Origin: Apium graveolens | Lineage: Eukaryota; Streptophyta; Magnoliopsida; Apiales; Apiaceae | Direction: 5' to 3' | DNA length: 64,000 bases | Assembly: GCF_009905375.1 (NCBI RefSeq) | Contig: NC_133648.1 | Coordinates: 91,142,631-91,206,630, forward strand | Shown: piece by piece, positions 12,601 through 25,204 of the stretch | How the letters are laid out: each line of letters begins with the position of its first letter | How positions within the stretch are numbered: position 1 is the first letter of the stretch | The notes under the pieces: model-generated | What the model was told of the DNA's origin: nothing | Databases searched by the model: none | Seen by the model: the letters and a program-made list of their open reading frames with translations, nothing else | Position numbers and translations under genes: made by a program

Positions 12601-13014
12601 CGACCTAACCATGGTCATCAATTCATCAGTGGTCCTTTATCCAATCTTGTCAGGATCCTCCATGGGATCCTCCTCAACAACTACCCCTTCTAGGACAACA
12701 TCCTCAACCGCTACATCCTCAATATCAACATCATCCGGTCCTGCATTAGGACACTCTATCGGATCCATAATCCGATCTCCAATTAGTAATAAAACATCAT
12801 CGCGATGTTGCTCCTCAACCTCAGGGTTCGGAGTCCCGCTACCATATACGATAACGAACTACGCTCCTATTACGATATTTATAAGGGTTCCCATAAGGGT
12901 TTTAACTGTTAGTACTACGTTAGGTAGCCCGACTATGAACTTGGCAAGAGTTCTTATTATCTTTGTGAACTTATTATCTTAACGTCCCATCATCTCTGAG
13001 GTTTATAACGCTTA
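12601..13014 (-). other. Gypsy-1 leader / start of internal region
   Basis: Between the primer site and the RT fragment the minus strand has a short acidic reading (DVDIEDVAVEDVVLEG) shared with gypsy-2 (37586-37990). It may be a remnant of the start of gag or plain leader. Confidence 0.5.
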
Positions 13015-13026
13015 GCTCTGATACCA
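13015..13026 (-). other. Gypsy-1 primer binding site (tRNA-iMet)
   Basis: Minus-strand TGGTATCAGAGC, complementary to the 3' end of initiator methionine tRNA, four bases inside the 5' LTR end. This fixes the element's orientation as minus. Confidence 0.93.
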
Positions 13027-13030
13027 CTTC

Positions 13031-16000
13031 TGTAACACCCCCAAATCCGGGGTCGGGGATCCGGGTTGTCACGAGTTCCATTTCCCTTAATAACACCCAA
13101 TCTTAATAATTACTCAACTACTCTGTACTGTGACCCCACAATAAACACACACACCACACATTATAGTCTCAGAGATGAACATCCAAAAATAATCACAAGT
13201 CATTTTATTCCACAATTATATGACAATACACCTTAAAAGGTTTTCTGAATAAATTTACATTTCTTTGCCATTATTACGATTCATAAATATACATAAATCT
13301 GGTACATCAAAAGTTGAAAGCCTAGCCTATTGGTAGCTCCTACCTCAGCTACAGCGACATCAATGCCTATAGGAAACTGCGGAATGTTTCCTATCCGCTC
13401 GCGAATTGGGAGCTTGGTCCTGTTCATCTTGTCTATCTGATGTTGTGTGATGAAAGAAGAAAGCAAGGGTGAGCAGCAAGCCCACCAAAATAATATGTAT
13501 AATGATTAACAATATATGAGCCTACTCATAATACTCATGAAAGTCTTGGTCAAAAGAAATGAACCAAGTTTGATATCTTAATGCGATGAAGTCGCAAAAT
13601 ATTCAGTATATATACATATATACTTTTCAAAATATTGGAAGTCCTCTTCCATGCATAATATACACAAAGTCCCAGTGTATAACTATATAAAAATATCGTT
13701 GCAAGGTGATCTCATATATCTAACCTTGTCTCAACGTTTTTCTGAAAATCTTTGTCATGCATAAGATAATCATTTACTAGATATAAGTTTAAAAGATGAA
13801 GTTACAAGATACTCCAATATACTTATATCTTTTCCAAATACTACTTGAACTACCACCGTTCAAGTTATAATTAGTTCAAAAGTTCATCACATAGATGAGA
13901 CTACAAGACCAGATTTGAATAGATTAAATCTTTTAAAATATCATCAAAATAAAATGAAGTTACGAGATACTTCATTTGATGTAAACATCATTTTGAAAAC
14001 TTGACCCTGCCAACACTCAACAATCGCCCAACCGTAGCCTTTCTATCGAAGTGCTCTGGGTAGTGTTGCAGAAATTATCCAATTGGATGATGAACTCATT
14101 ACGGGAGTTTGCCGCGCCAGGAAGACCACTTACGATGATCAGTCGTAGTAGTACAACCCCACCATTTTCTACATGTAGAGGAGAACCTGTCGGATTTACT
14201 TGTCAACCGAACACTGAACTCCTAAGGAATGGATTGCCTTAGCGGAACTTCCAGGCCATTTGGGCCAATATAATAAGGCTGGGCCGGCGCTACTCGGCCA
14301 CTTACGCCACTCCTAGTTCAGATGAAATCCATGACTCTGAAACGTAAAGCTCGTCCCCACTTTCCCCAAGTAGAAACTTGTTGATACGGCTCCACCAAGA
14401 AGTCGTATCTATTTGGAAAGGAGAACTCACCGATATTTCCCAGGCGATGCCTGTTAATGGATTAACTTGTTCCAAGAATTTTACTTCCCGAGTGTTGGGT
14501 AAGTAATCGATTCATTTAACAAAACAGCAACCTTGTTGCGAATATAAAACACACCACAGAGCCGGATCCCTCAGGTTTTGAGCGAGTATTTAAATCCCCT
14601 TCGAAAGGAGAATCTTAAATATAAAAATGAGTTTTAGGATCCGCTCTAACTTTTAAAAATCATTTTGAAGACTCGCAAAATATTTTTAAGAATGTTTGGA
14701 GTGATGCTGATTTAATAAAATAAATCAATCCCCAGAATATTTAGAAAATGTCTGAATATTATTATTTAAATAATATTCCCATAAAGAATAATCTTTATAA
14801 AATAATTGAAGTAGAAGTATTAAAACTTATACTTGAAATGAATAGCAAATAATCAAAGATATACTTATACGAAAGTAATATCTTTATTTGAATAATCAAA
14901 AATAAGTTTGATTATCGACACCTTATTCTTTAATACAATAAAGAATATTATTAAGTAATAAGCGGAGTCATAATACCTCGAATGAATACTATAAATAATA
15001 TTCATAAAATAAAGGAGTCATACATCCTCAAATGAATATCCAAGTAATATTCAATAATAATATAAACTGAGTCATAAGCCCTCGAATGAATATTCAAATA
15101 ATAAAATAAATTGAGTCATAAGCCCTCGAATGAATACTCAAATTAATATTCAATTAAGTAAAATAAAGGTATCGAATAAACCTTATTCGATCCATAGTTT
15201 TAAAAACTACATCCATATATATATAAATATATATATATATATAATATACTCGGGAACATCGACTCTCGGTTTAGAAATGTGTTCACCTTTTATCCCCTAT
15301 ACTAAGGGTATACGCAACTACTTGCTTATTTCTAGCATAGGTATTATGCAACTATAAGCATTGAAATCAACAGATAGATAACCAGATTACGAAACAGACA
15401 TGCATATATACCATATCAGCATGCTCCAATATATCGCAAAATTTGCTAATAACAATCATGCACTATCGCAAGATAATGCATATACATATATTTACATCAC
15501 AACAACAGTATATCGGGTAGAAAACTTGCCTGAGCGACTGGGGGTTACGAATGGCTCGGGACGAGTATGGTAACCTATAAAAAACAAGTAAGTTGGAATT
15601 AAACCAAAGTCACTTGTAAATCTATACTCTAACCAACTCAGACTCTAACGCTCGTTTTGCGCTTACTGATTCTCTTAAGTCACTCGAGTACCCTCGGCTC
15701 CACCATTTTTAATAATTTAACCTTTACGAGTTTTAAGGCGATTCCTTCGCGAGTGTCTTACCAACTGCCTAACACTCTTACCATAATTGTTTCATACATT
15801 AATTAACCCTTTTTGGTCTTTAACCTATGTTTCAAAGTAAGGCGAGGGGAAAAGTTTCGTTCGCGAAACGCCGTTACTTGAAACGGTCGTTTCTCCTAAA
15901 TCGTGCATCGGAATCGAACGAACTACATATCAAAACGAAGCTCGTAATATGAACTATCTAAACATGGCAATGGTCAAAATCTAGCAGGGGGTTCTCGGGT

Positions 16001-17328
16001 CCTAATGTTATGCACAAAAACAGTCTAAAGAAAATCGGACGTTACGACGGCTATGTTTACGCGTTTTCCCAATTTTAAACCATTCAAAACCAACCACAAA
16101 TCAACCCCAAATCAATCATACAACCAATATCCCTCCAAACCACATCATAACAGCCCCAACAAATCCACATTAACCATTTATACTTATTCCCCACATGAAC
16201 TAAAAGCTTTACTTAGGTTCTTTAACTAATTACCAAGATTTACAACTCCAACAATGTAACAAAACCAACTAATCTCTACAAACTCAACCAAACTTCAACC
16301 AATCAAGCATCATGCTTCACATATGCTATATCAAACACATTCAATCCTAATTACTCAAAACTAAAGCTAGGGTTTGTAGTTTATACCTTCCTTGGAGAGT
16401 GGAGAATCAAGAGAATGGCTTGGAATCACCCTTAAAGTCCTTATCCAAGCTTAATCTAAACAAAACTTCAAGAACACAAATTTTAGTTCTTGAAAAACAC
16501 TATTCACCATCTTCTTTCATGATTTATAGAAAAAGATTGGCTTGGAATTAGAAGCTTAAACTTATAGGAAGTATGTAACTATCCATGGGGAAGCTTAGAT
16601 AATTACCTTGCTAAATAGTAAGTGGTGGAGCTTGGATCTTCAATTTTTAAGAAATGGGCCGAGAGCTAGCTTGGGAAGAAAGAGATTTTTGTTTTTTGTT
16701 TGATGAAAAATGAAATGATTGGCTTGGTGGATGAGATTTTGATTTGTTTTTTTTTAGTTAATTACCTTGTTGCCCTTGAGTTTGTGTGGTTAAAAAGTCA
16801 CCACATCTCCTTCCTTCCCATGTCATGCTTATGTCATCCTCATGATGTCATCTTCCCCTCCTTGTCCTCTTCTCATTGGTTGGGTGACATCATCCTCTCT
16901 AATCCCTTTGATTAACTTCCTAATTGTTTGCCTAATGACCGCTGATCTGTTATACGGTTCGCTTAACTTTCATTTTCATTTATCGTTTGAGGGATCATAC
17001 CCGGGATCTTATTACTTAGGTTCCCTTAACCTTTCTCAATATATTGTATTCCTTTTATGATCCTCTCTTATAATCCTTTAATTTAAATCCTTTTTATCCT
17101 GTTATACTCAATTCTTTCCGTATCTATTGGATTTCCGGGAAAAATCAAAGTGTTCGGATTTGGATTCTGACGATCTTTACATACACTTATATCCCATATA
17201 AAGTACTAATGAAATCTCAGAATATCCATATCAGAACCCCTACATAGTGTGGCATGAAAAGTTTTCTCATTCAGCAAAAACACTATTCATAAGGGTTTCA
17301 AAATTTCCCAAAAATTGGGGTTATTACA
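13031..17328 (-). repeat. Gypsy-1 5' LTR (4298 bp)
   Basis: Partner of 3122-7418; begins and ends with the same TG...CA termini. The right edge is followed by the target duplication AAGAT at 17329-17333. It differs from its partner by a longer TA run near 15225 and about twenty point differences. Confidence 0.95.
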
Positions 17329-19628
17329 AAGATGCATGACTCCCTATCAATTGTTCAAGAACAAGAAGCCAACTCTAAACTTTCTTCATGCTTTGGCTGA
17401 AAATGCTATATTCTGAGAAATCAAACTGATCATAATGGGAAGTATGATGCTAAAGCAGATGAAGGAATTTTTGTTGGATATGCTGTTGGTAAAGCATATA
17501 GAGTCTACAATCTAAGTACCAACATTGTTGTGGAATCAATACATATTGTGTTTGATGATAAAAAGATTGAAGGACTGAAAGATGGAGATTACCATGAGAG
17601 TCTCAAATTTGATAATGTGGAGATGGTTAGTGATGACAGTGATGATGAAAGTGATCAAGAGAATGTATCTAAGGATAATGAAGATAAATCTACCACTAAT
17701 GAAGCACAAAACTCAACATCTGTCGAGTTGCATAATGCTTCATCCGTCGGAAGGTAATCTGCGTTATCCGTCGGGAGACAACCAGCTTCATCCGTCGGTA
17801 CTCAAAATTCACCATCCGTCGGGTTATCAAAAGGAGCAGGAAGTCAAGATAGATCACCTATAGAAAGTTCCCCTTTCTCAAATCAAAGATCCACAAACTC
17901 AGGGGGAGTTTCTAACAATCAAAACTCAATCACACATCAAGACAACAATGAGGTTTCTTCATCTAGAGCTAATCTACCTCAACAAAGGAAATGGACAAAA
18001 GATCACCCCTTTGAGCTTATCATTGGTGATGTTTCTTCTAGAATTCAAACAAGAAGAGCAACTAAGGAAGAATGTCTTTACAGCAGCTTTCTTTCCAAGG
18101 AAGAACCAAAGAAGGTAGAAGAAGCTTTGTTGGATCCAGATTGGATTTTAGCTATGCAGGAGGAGCTAAACCAATTTGAAAGGAATAATGTATGGAAGCT
18201 AGTGCCCAAGCCTAAAGGAAAGAATCCAATAGACACCAAGTGGGTATTCAGAAACAAGATGGATGAAAATGGCATAGTTGTCAGGAACAAAGCTAGATTG
18301 GTTGCTAAGGGTTATTGTCAGCAAGAAGAAATAAATTTTGATGAAACATTTGCTCATGTTACAAGACTTGAAGCCATCAGAATCTTCTTAGCCTATGCAG
18401 CCCATGCCAATTTAAAAATCTATCAAATGGATGTCAAAAGTGCCTTTCTGAATGGAGATTTGGAGGAAGAAGTTTATGTCAGTCAACCTCCTGGTTTTGA
18501 AGATCCAAATTTTCCAGAATATGTTTATTATCTTCTGAAAGCACTTTATGGACTAAAGCAAGCACCTAGAGCCTGGTATGACACTTTATCAAAGTTCCTT
18601 TTGGAAAATCACTTCACAAGAGGTACTGTAGATAAAACTTTATTTTTCAGTAATGTTAATGGCTCTAGTATACTTGTTCAAATTTATGTAGATGATATTA
18701 TTTTTGGCTCTACAGATGAGAAACTTTGCAAAACATTTGCCAAATTGATGCAAAGTAAGTATGAAATGAGTATGATGGGAGAACTAACTTACTTTCTTGG
18801 TTTACAAGTAAGCAAGTTAGTGATGAAATATTTATTAGTCAAACTAAATATATTTTTGATCTTTTAAAGAAGTTTGATCTAATAGATTGCACATCTGCAA
18901 AAACTGTCATGGCCACTGCAACTAAGCTTGAATTAAACACTACTGAAAAGTCTGTGGATATTTCAAGTTATAGAGGCATGGTTGGCTCACTTCTGTACTT
19001 AACAGCTAGTAGGTCAGATATAATGTTTGCTACATATTTATGTGTAAGATTTCAGGCTGATCCAAGAGAATCTCACTTAATAGCTATTAAGAGAATTTTC
19101 AGATATCTCAAGGGAACACCAAACCTTGGCATTTGGTACCCTAGAGATTCTGGTTTTGATCTAACTGGTTATTCAGATGCAGATTATGCAGGTTGTTGAA
19201 TTGATAGAAAGAGTACAACAAGAACCTGCCAATTTCTAGGAAACAAGCTTGTGTCCTGGTTCAGTAAAAAGCAAAATTCAGTTTCTACTTCCAAAGCTGA
19301 AGCTGAATATATTGCTGCTGGCAGTTGCTGTGCACAGATTTTATGGATGAAAAATCAATTGCTAGACTATGGTTTGCAAGTTGAGAGGATTCCTATTTTC
19401 TGTGATAACACAAGTGCAATTGTCATCACTAAAAATCCAGTACAACATTCAAGAACAAAGCACATAGATATCAAGTACCATTTCATGAGGGAACATGTAA
19501 TGAATGGTACTGTAGAACTACATTTTGTTCCCAGTGAGAAGCAGCTTGCGGATATCTTTACCAAGCCACTGGATGAATCCACCTTTTCAAGGTTGGTAAG
19601 TGAGTTAGGTATGCTTAATTACTCTTAA
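17329..19628 (+). pseudogene. SIRE-A pol, 3' part: end of integrase, RT and RNase H
   Basis: After the second AAGAT the integrase C-terminus resumes (TPYQLF, then GIFVGYAVGKAYRVYNL). An acidic linker with five ATCCGTCG-type motifs follows, then copia RT (18127-18867: [47 protein letters not shown]) with the catalytic YVDD at 18685-18696. RNase H (18909-19628) contains [30 protein letters not shown] and LADIFTKPL. Breaks: frameshift and stop near 17395-17400, TAA at 17755-17757, frameshift near 18820, TGA at 19197-19199. Without these it would be a normal full-length copia RT-RH. Confidence 0.92.
17742..17821 (+). repeat. Cluster of four ATCCGTCGG motifs in the integrase-RT linker
   Basis: ATCCGTCGG occurs at 17742, 17765, 17790 and 17813, with a degenerate copy (ATCTGTCGA) near 17718. 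Spacings are 23-25 bp. In frame they encode repeated Ser-Val-Gly. The same motif is scattered over the rest of SIRE-A. Confidence 0.9.
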
Positions 19629-20031
19629 ATCCATCTGAGTTAATTTGCAAGTTGAAATGCAGCCAGAAATTTAGTTGATTTTTCGGTCTTGAATGAAATT
19701 TTGGCTAAGTCAAAATTTACATCTCGACGGATGACCCTTATCCATCGAGTTTGGTCATCCGTCGAAATACAATTTGCTAATAAAAATCAATTACTTTTCT
19801 GGAATATTTTATGTCTGGACGGATAACAGCTTATCCTCATCCGTCGAATTGTCTTAATCTCAGCCATTAATTCCCTATACATTATCCATCGAGTATACTT
19901 ACAGTTTGTAAGCATTACACGATGGATAATGGGTGGAATTTTTATAGTTTATTTTTAAACGGCTATTTTAGGCCATTTCTATTGGTTACTTTATTTTACT
20001 TTATTATTTTTATCAGTTATTTTTGAGATAG
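19629..20031 (+). other. SIRE-A pol to 3'-ORF spacer with hairpin motifs
   Basis: Non-coding. It holds CGACGGAT-family motifs in both orientations: CTCGACGGAT at 19723-19732 faces ATCCATCGAG at 19740-19749 across a 7-nt loop. Further copies lie near 19757, 19818, 19840 and 19884-19925. The downstream part is AT-rich and leads into a TATA box. Confidence 0.8.
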
Positions 20032-20039
20032 TATAAAAG
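20032..20039 (+). promoter_or_regulatory. TATA box for the SIRE-A 3' ORF (putative internal promoter)
   Basis: TATAAAAG lies 117 bp before the ATG at 20149. The intervening sequence is pyrimidine-rich with runs such as CATTCTCTCTC, typical of a plant 5' UTR, and the start codon has a good context (AACAATGGCA). SIRE-B has a TATA-like box at a comparable place before its homologous ORF. Confidence 0.55.
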
Positions 20040-20148
20040 CTTATTTCATTGCAATTGTTTTTCTTTTATCATTATCAAATTCAACTGCTCTAATTTCATT
20101 CTCTCTCAAAGCACTTACTCTCCTTCTTCAAGCTCTTACTCTTTAACA

Positions 20149-23100
20149 ATGGCACCGGTTGTAAAGATTATGTCTCAAACTGGGTTCATTTATGAGAAGA
20201 ACAATTTCACTGCATTAGTGAACAAGGGTATTCAGCAATCAGATGACTATCACAAGATGACGGACTTTGTGAAGAATTGCAAGCTCAACTATGCCATGCT
20301 GGAATCACCCACAATCTTCTGTGAAGTTGTTGAAGAGATGTGGACCACTGCTACCTATAACTCTACAGATAAGACCATCACTCTAACCATCAAAGGTAAA
20401 GAATTTTTTATAAATAGTGATGTGATAAAAGCATGTTTCAAAATTCCTGACAACAATGTGACTTCACCACACACTGACACTGATATAATCAATATGCTCA
20501 ATTCCATGCACTATGCACTTCCTACTTCTAAATTGAGTGATATTAGGAGAATGGGTCTTAGGAAAGAGTGGAGTTTCTTGTGTGATGTAGTTACAAAGGT
20601 TTTCTCAGGAAAGATCGGTAATTTTGATTCAGTGAATATTTTCATGCTATACATGCTAGTTACAGATAAATTTTATAATTTCAGTGATCTTGTCTTGTTT
20701 GAGTTAGGTTTCAAATTAGGGGAGTTAAATAAAAGAGGTAAAAATGTGTATTATGCTAGATTTCTTATGTTATTAGCTAACCACCTCTATGAAGAGATTG
20801 TGCTTGAGAACCCAAACAACAAACTGGATTGTTGGGTTCAAGAGAGAAGGCTCATTGCAGATTTGAACAGGGCCAATCATCACAAGGATGTGCCAATGTT
20901 CTACTTTCCTGTAATGCAAGCACCTCATGTAAGTGAGGTAAGTTCATCCATCCCTACAACTATTCCAACCTCCACAATTTCTTTGAGTTCAAGAGTAGCT
21001 ATGGCAACTGTGTCAATGACCAAACAGTTGCCTACCAAAGCTTCCAAACCTACTATTATTTCAAAATCCAAATCAAAGAAATCCCCCTCTGTATCTCCCA
21101 AAAGATGCCAGTTGAAAAATCTACCAAAGCCAAATAGGGGAGTGTGAAAGAGGGTAAGTTAGGTGAGGGAAGGGGTGAACATAAAAGAAACCCCAAGAAT
21201 AAGGTTGGAGAGTTGAGTGAATCCCAGCCTAGCCACACTGCAGTTTCCCAACAAACTGCAGTGCTTAAAAATGACAAAAGCTCATTTCTAACTGCATCCT
21301 CCCAAAATGATGTAGTTATTTAACAAAGCTCTCAACCAAGAGCACAGGTCAAGAGGGTTAGGGACACAAGCTCACCCCAAACTTATGCCAGAAAGAAGAA
21401 ATCAAAAACCTCTGGGGATGCATAGGGTACACACACTGTGCAAACTGGTGCTAAAGACACAGTCACTGTACCTTCACAAATTCAGCTTGATGTGGCTCCA
21501 ACAAATGTGGAGTCACAGCCAAAATCTGTAGTTATAGAAGCACCTCAAACACCATACTCACCAACAAATTCTCTGGATGTGGATATGATAAACACATCAA
21601 TTCCTGATTCCCTTTTTTAACTCTGTTGGGGAAGCCAAAATCTAGTGCGAGTGAGCATCATCTTTTAGATGATTTGTTGGCTCACTTGCCAATTCTTTCA
21701 GGAACTGTTGTGTCATCTGTGCCTAAAATATCTTCAATCAACACAGAGTCAACAATAGTTTCTATTCCCAACTCATTCATTCATACTCTCTCGACGGATA
21801 TTGCTCATCCGTCGAGTAGTGATTGTATCCCGACGGATAAGCCTAACAGCAGTTATCCGTCGGATAGCAAAACCACTCACTCGATGGATATCATTCATCC
21901 GTCGAGTATCTCTGCACAGCTTCAAACTTCAATTATTTCAAGTACAGAAGATTTAGTGGTTGTACAGTCACTCTTAGGATTGAGAGAGAAGAGTGTTTTG
22001 AGTGAGAGTCTGGGTTGCTCCCAGGAAAAAGGAGAGGAAATGAGTGAAAATCTGCAATCCATTTCTTCAGGATTGGAAAAAGAGAGTGAGAGGAGTCCCA
22101 CCTTAGTAGGTGAACGTGAGGGTGTGAGGGTGGGGAGCCAGGGTGAGACCCTGATGCAACAAAAGAGAGAAAATGAAAGAAATGCAGGTACTGGAGCAAT
22201 AAGGATGGATGTCATTGCTAGTGAGTCAATGAATGTCCAGGATGCAGACAAGGAAGGACTATCTCAGCATCCTAAAGCTGTTATAGATTCTACTTCTCTT
22301 GATGCTGAGGCATTTACTCACCCTGTTCCAGCTTATCAAATTCTAGCTGAACAGGGCAATGACAATGCATAAAGGATGCTCAATCTGGTGCATACCACCC
22401 AGTCTATGCAAAGGGCTAAGGATGCCATCACAGCTTTGCCTTCTACAGCTGGTGATGTGGACTATGAGACTGGGGGTTCAGCTGATTTCTTTGGAGATGG
22501 GAGTGGGGATAGTGGAGATGAAGCAATGGACATAGGGGGAGAAGTAGATTCAAGCTCAAAGTCAGGTATGCCATCATGGGCATTCTCAAAGAATTGTGAT
22601 GAGCATTACTTCAAGACAACCCTGATCCAGTTAATCAATCAGACAAATACTGCTCTTCAAACCACTACCAATGCAAGCACCAAGAAGCTCCTTCAGGCAC
22701 ATCTTGCCTCCCTACAACTTCAGCAAATACAAGGCCTCCAACATGCTAGAGATGTGGATTCTATGAAGGGTGATATTGAGGAGATGAAGAAGGCTATTTC
22801 AGACAGGATAGATTCTAACTTCCAAAAGCTACAACGCTTGACATCAAGAAGTAATTAAGGAAAAATTTTGATCTGTCAACCAAGATAGATGCCTTGGATA
22901 AAAGAATGTCAGCCATGGAAGCATCTTTGACTGCCATTCATCTCCATCAAGCCCAATAGACTAATCTACTTCAAAAACTGGTGACAGCTCAAACCCCCTC
23001 CACAGCTCAACTTGATGATAACAAAAAGGGGGAGAAAGGACCAAGAGGGGGATAAGCTTCAGATACAAATCAGTAAAGTAATTGTGCCTTCAATTACTAT

Positions 23101-24684
23101 TTCAAAGCCACCAGTCACAGATGGCATAGATCTGATTCAAGCAGCAACAGCCAACTTGAAAGTTGCTGAGAAAGAAAAGTTGAGTTTGGTCAACTGGGAG
23201 AAGATTGATGAGGACATACATAAAAAGTTTGAACTTGTCAAGGAGCCAGTTAAGTCAGCCATCCATCACTCTCAAGTCAAGCAAATTAGTGTGAATGGGA
23301 TGAGCATGAACTATCTGGAAAGAGGACAATCTTCCTGCATCAAGTCTCCAAAGGCTAAAATAATTCTTAAACCAAGGGCAAACTACTCAAAATCATCCTT
23401 GAAGAACCCCCTGGACACTGTGTATGAGACACACAAGCCTGATGAGAAGAAGCTTCTGTCAAGATCAATTGTCTTTTATAAAGATCCAGCTGATTCAGTT
23501 TCTAAAAGGAGGATTGCTAAAATTTTCAGAAATGGGAAAGAAATTTGTGTGGTGGCTGGACACCCTCAATTTGCTCAAGCAAAGAGAGAAGAAAAAGCTA
23601 GATTGAAGCAGAAAAAGAAGCAGGCTGCTCTAGATGCTAAAAAGGCTAAACAGAAGAAAAAGCATATTGCTATCTTGGCCAAGCTACATGCTGTAAATTC
23701 ATCACAACAAATTCCCTCTCAACCATCTGAAGCTAATGAATCAAGGAAGCAAGTTGAAGAACAGAAGAAATCTCCAAGAAAGAAAGAATTGGCTAAAAGA
23801 ACTAAAAGGAGACTGGATATTGTTGATAAGGAATTGGAAGATCAATTTCCTAAGGAATCCACACCAACTACAACTCAAGCAACAAAGCCCTCTATGGTAT
23901 TTGAAGACATAAGGGTGGTGGATCCCTACAGGAATATTCATGGTGAACCTATTATGCCCAAGGATGAGCCAATAGAATGGGAGAACATACCAATTCCAGA
24001 CTTCAATCTACCAATCCTTAGCAAGCCAAAAGGATGAAGTCAAGAGCAGTCAAGAAAGTGAAGTTGTCACCTCTCAAATCCCAAATCTATAGTCAAAGCT
24101 CAGCCCAAAGTCAATAGGGGAGACTATCTGTACTTGTGTGACATCAAAGAATTTTCTGATCTAAATCTCTATCTGGATGAACTAGATGAATTAAGAGGTA
24201 TTGATGTATACAGGAACCTACCTGAAAGGTTAGTGTTCAAGTACAAAGGAGGAAAGGAGATTCAGTGGCCACTTCACAGGATTCTTCAAGAGAACCAATT
24301 GTACTGATTAAAGTTTACTCATCCTTTCAAGAAGAACTTTGGGTTCAATATCACTGCAAGAAGACTAGTATTGAAGAATATTGAAGAACTAAGGAGTGTT
24401 AGAGCTAAGATGCACTCCCAAAGACTCTAATCATCCCATACACAGGGAGAAGAGTGCATCTAAGGCCCTACTGGCTGATGAAGTTCATAGATGACAAAGG
24501 TGTGAGAAGATTCTTCAGATTAGAAGACCAATTGAGCATCTCCAGCAATGAGACTCTCTTGGAAATGCAAGGAAAGCTAAATCTCTCAGAATCTGATGAA
24601 CTGGAATTCCACAGACAGCTCCAAAATCAGATTGATGAAAACAACAGAAAGCTTGGAAGAAGATCCAGACCTTCAAGAAACTAG
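20149..24684 (+). pseudogene. SIRE-A extra 3' ORF (position of the env-like gene), broken
   Basis: Starts with ATGGCACCG at 20149. Open pieces are 20149-21147, 21438-21620, 21626-22372, 22376-22858, 23012-24037 and 24454-24684, separated by single stops or small shifts. The N-terminal third shares a domain with the SIRE-B 3' ORF: LRKEWSF near residue 140, FSGKIGNFDS, then NVYYARF. The middle is low-complexity Ser/Thr/Pro/Lys-rich and carries motif hairpins at 21790-21906. The last third is strongly basic with Lys/Gln coiled-coil-like stretches, ending in an acidic domain. I see no signal peptide, furin-like site or membrane helix, so an envelope function is not supported; capsid-like or nucleic-acid-binding roles are equally possible. 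Confidence 0.75.
21790..21906 (+). repeat. Three consecutive hairpins built from the CGACGGAT motif
   Basis: Hairpin 1: CTCGACGGAT (21790-21799) pairs perfectly with ATCCGTCGAG (21807-21816) over a 7-nt loop. Hairpin 2: CCGACGGATAA (21830-21840) pairs with TTATCCGTCGG (21853-21863) over 12 nt. Hairpin 3: CTCGATGGAT (21880-21889) pairs with ATCCGTCGAG (21897-21906) over 7 nt, with one T-G pair. They lie inside the 3' ORF and are translated as Ser/Asp/His-Pro-Ser stretches. Confidence 0.93.
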
Positions 24685-24857
24685 AAAAATCTGCTCAGGC
24701 TAGAGGAGCATCTTGAAAATGACTGTGAGCTAAACTTGTACATTTTGTTATTTGAAGCACTTTTCAGTATTATCTACTTTCTTTTAAAGTTGTATGTTTA
24801 GGGTGTTTTGTTATCATCAAGTATCTCTTAATTTATGGCTACAATTCCAGTAGACAT

Positions 24858-24871
24858 AAATTGGGGGAGAT
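24858..24871 (+). other. SIRE-A polypurine tract
   Basis: AAATTGGGGGAGAT directly precedes the 3' LTR start TGTTGTGC. Confidence 0.88.
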
Positions 24872-25204
24872 TGTTGTGCATATGTTGTGTACTTGATGAT
24901 TACTTAAACAAAACACCTAAGTAGATTTTACTTAGTGAAATAATGTAGCACATCGACGGATAAGAATTATAGTCCCGATGGATAACTCATTATGACGGAT
25001 GATGACTTATTATCCATCGAGTGAGTAGCTTATGTAATAATGAGTTCTGTAGCACATTTCTGCATACACCTTTGTATAGATTCGTAGTAGCATATAAGTC
25101 ATATTGACTTTAACTAGATATGCAGAATAGGTTGATTAATTATACATAGATGATGTACTTGTAATTCTGCATAAATGAATTAAAGTCAAGTGCCAAAATA
25201 GCTA

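Larger units (their letters stand above)
3122..17328 (-). mobile_element. Gypsy-1: long-LTR Ty3/gypsy (Tekay/Del-like chromovirus) derivative, complete, TSD AAGAT
   Basis: Two near-identical direct repeats of 4297 and 4298 bp (3122-7418 and 13031-17328) bound a 5.6-kb internal region. On the minus strand the element starts TGTAATAACCCC, ends GGGGGTGTTACA, has a tRNA-iMet primer site next to the right LTR and a purine tract next to the left LTR. The flanks carry the 5-bp duplication AAGAT at 3117-3121 and 17329-17333. The LTRs make up about 60% of the 14.2 kb. Internal fragments of gag, RNase H, integrase and chromodomain are broken and out of the usual order, so the copy depends on another element. 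It is antisense to SIRE-A. Confidence 0.95.

Noticed and set aside
20149..24684. Calling the SIRE-A 3' ORF an envelope gene
   Set aside because: Its position fits the term used for SIRE elements, but no signal peptide, membrane helix or cleavage site is visible, so only the position is stated.
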